Part shown: one piece after another, positions 62,391-64,000 of the stretch
How positions within the stretch are numbered: position 1 is the first letter of the stretch
Layout of the letters: each line of letters begins with the position of its first letter
Assembly (NCBI GenBank): GCA_949285735.1
Contig: CASEAQ010000015.1
Span: 1-64,000, forward strand
Source of the DNA: an uncultured Bacteroidales bacterium
Lineage (GTDB): Bacteria > Bacteroidota > Bacteroidia > Bacteroidales > Muribaculaceae
Direction of reading: 5' to 3'
DNA: 64,000 bases
Position numbers and translations under genes: made by a program
Notes under the pieces: model-generated
Told to the model about the DNA's origin: nothing
Databases searched by the model: none
Seen by the model: only the letters and a program-made list of their open reading frames with translations

Positions 62391-63992
62391 ATGAAAATGA
62401 CATCAAACAGGATATTCAACAGTGCCGTTGCTGTGGCAGTGACGGCATTGTCAATGACGGGGCTTGTGTCGTGCCTTGAGGACGACATTCCCTATGCCCG
62501 CATACCCGTAGGCTTTACCGCTATTTCAGCCGAGGGTGAGACTGCTGCAGCTACCATCAACACCGAGAACCGGCTGGTGACGCTCACTCTTGGAGAGAAG
62601 GTCGATAAGTCGGCTGTGAACATCACATCATATACTATCACCGACGGGGCATCGATTTCTGCCGATATTACTGGTGGAATAGACCTCACCAACGACTACC
62701 GCGTGACGATTTCGCTCTATCAGGATTATGAGTGGGTGATTCGAGCAAACCAGACCATCGAGCGGTATTTCAACATACCAGGCCAGGTGGGTACATCGGT
62801 TATCGACCCTGCCGGGAAGAGGGTGGTTGCTTTCTTGCCCACCGATACCGACTTGAAAACGGTGTCGGTGGCGAGCGTGAAATTGGGTCCCGACGGCATC
62901 ACTACCATGACGCCCGACCTGAACAACAGCACAGTTGACTTGTCGAAGCCCGTTGAGGTTACTGTGGCTTACCGCAATGTTACCGAGACGTGGACTATAT
63001 ATGCCGAGCTGTCGGAGACTGTCGTGTCGCTCGACCGTGTTGACGCGTGGACCAATGTGATGTGGCTCTATGGCACGGCACAAGAGGGTCTCGAAAGCGG
63101 CTTTGAATATCGCTTGCAGGGCAGCGAAGAGTGGACGAGGGTTGACCAAGGTTCGATCGACCGCAATGGAGGTGAATATTCAGCCCGCGTGGCTCACCTT
63201 TCTGCCAACACTTCTTATGAGGTGCGCGCCTACAGCGGTGAAAATTATACCGAGATAACTACCGTCATGACCGAGGGCACGGTTGAATTGCCCAATATGG
63301 GATTTGAAGACTGGTGGCATGAGGATGACAAGATTTGGAATCCTTGGGCTGCCGATGGCACTTCGTTCTGGGATACTGGAAACGACGGTGCGGCTTCGTT
63401 TGCATCGTGGGGTATCGGCGGCAACGTGACTACTCCCGACACAGACACTTGGGATGGCGGCTCGGGCTACTCGGCAAAACTCGAAACTACCTATGTGGTG
63501 GTGAAACTTGCCGGCGGCAACATTTTTGCCGGCAGCTATGTGGCTACCGACGGCACCAACGGCATATTGAGCTTCGGACGTGAGTTCACTGCCCGCCCCA
63601 CTCGCCTGCGTGGATATTGGAAATATAATTGTACTACGATTAGTGACTCGGACAATGAGCATGAGTATCTTGAGGGTCGCCCCGACACTGCAATTGTGTA
63701 TGCAGCTCTTATCGACAAGCCCGAACCGATTGAGATTCGTACCAACCCGTCAACACGCCAGCTATTCGACCGCAATGCCGATTACATCATTGCCTATGGC
63801 GAGGTGCAGAGTGGCGAGTCGATTCCGAATTGGACTGAATTTGACATCGAACTCGAATATCGCCGCACTAATGCAGTGCCTACCTATATCGTGATAGTGG
63901 CAACAGCCAGCAAGTATGCCGACTATTTCACTGGCGGCAGGGGCAGCACGGTGTGGCTCGACAACTTCTCGCTCGGCTGGGACTACGATTAA
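62391..63992 (+). CDS. PCMD-domain lipoprotein
   Basis: 533 aa from the ATG at 62391 (alternative ATG at 62397; an in-frame TTG at 62370 overlaps the previous gene and is unlikely). A lipoprotein signal (VAVTALSMTGLVSC) is followed by immunoglobulin-like repeats (GEKVDKSAVNITSYTITDGA and similar) and a fibronectin-like part. The C-terminal PCMD domain (about residues 290-533) runs from LPNMGFEDWWHEDDKIWNPW through FGREFTARPTRLRGYWKYNC to GSTVWLDNFSLGWDYD. PCMD is linked to carbohydrate binding or metabolism in Bacteroidetes. It is the last gene of the surface cluster and ends 8 bp before the window edge. Confidence 0.85.
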   Translation: MKMTSNRIFNSAVAVAVTALSMTGLVSCLEDDIPYARIPVGFTAISAEGETAAATINTENRLVTLTLGEKVDKSAVNITSYTITDGASISADITGGIDLTNDYRVTISLYQDYEWVIRANQTIERYFNIPGQVGTSVIDPAGKRVVAFLPTDTDLKTVSVASVKLGPDGITTMTPDLNNSTVDLSKPVEVTVAYRNVTETWTIYAELSETVVSLDRVDAWTNVMWLYGTAQEGLESGFEYRLQGSEEWTRVDQGSIDRNGGEYSARVAHLSANTSYEVRAYSGENYTEITTVMTEGTVELPNMGFEDWWHEDDKIWNPWAADGTSFWDTGNDGAASFASWGIGGNVTTPDTDTWDGGSGYSAKLETTYVVVKLAGGNIFAGSYVATDGTNGILSFGREFTARPTRLRGYWKYNCTTISDSDNEHEYLEGRPDTAIVYAALIDKPEPIEIRTNPSTRQLFDRNADYIIAYGEVQSGESIPNWTEFDIELEYRRTNAVPTYIVIVATASKYADYFTGGRGSTVWLDNFSLGWDYD

Positions 63993-64000
63993 TTCAATTA

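Overview
The window looks like a chromosomal piece of a Bacteroidales gut commensal, most likely Muribaculaceae or a close relative (inference). The evidence is the set of gene families: LptD_2, an Omp28-like protein and a carboxypeptidase-regulatory-like protein with type IX secretion (T9SS) C-terminal domains, DUF4493, PCMD, DUF5715, a ribonuclease G-type protein near HU, and an inositol-lipid cluster. Promoters also fit the Bacteroidetes pattern (TTTG, about 19-21 nt, TAnnTTTG), and genes lack clear Shine-Dalgarno sites. No rRNA, tRNA, CRISPR array, prophage or transposase gene was seen.

Layout. 1-4011: the end of a glycerate kinase gene, a metallophosphoesterase, a GH29 alpha-L-fucosidase and CutC. 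4012-9725: a complete L-fucose pathway (fucI, fucA, a fuculokinase, fucP) behind a 240-nt leader. 9726-10097: a cluster of palindromes. 10098-16155: a minus-strand cluster for inositol phospholipid synthesis (pdxA, a nucleotidyltransferase, an ATP-grasp protein, a CDP-alcohol phosphatidyltransferase, a HAD protein, myo-inositol-phosphate synthase). 16364-27008: housekeeping and envelope genes (acetyltransferase, MATE, DUF418, ribonuclease G, a 29-aa COX24-like protein, HU, queuosine-precursor transporter, HAD, LptD). 27280-32474: two T9SS-secreted proteins in one operon. 33376-39971: sulfatase, GH2 beta-galactosidase, NahK-like sugar kinase and a CBM9-like protein. 40003-48481: a TPR regulator, a small membrane protein, a decayed gene, a GH109-like oxidoreductase lipoprotein and a frameshifted tricorn-like protease. 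48681-63992: a candidate small RNA or mini-gene, xseAB, an MFS exporter, DUF5715, an AsmA-like protein, a GHL10 hydrolase, and a surface cluster DUF4493/barrel/barrel/PCMD.

How they fit. Fucosidase, fucose catabolism, serine-type sulfatase, beta-galactosidase, NahK-like kinase and GH109 together suggest foraging on host mucin-type glycans. No SusCD pair is present in the window.

The most interesting non-coding features are three. (1) A 160-bp segment (32531-32690) is flanked by perfect 25-bp inverted repeats with a 9-7-9 architecture and carries a promoter -7 box that points away from the T9SS operon. It looks like an invertible on/off promoter. (2) Three copies (32.8, 42.7 and 52.4 kb) of a foldback element of about 300-400 bp are present; its six half-units share hairpins with compensatory base changes. 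(3) An isolated transcription unit with a canonical promoter and terminator (48681-48848) encodes either a small RNA or a 27-aa peptide.
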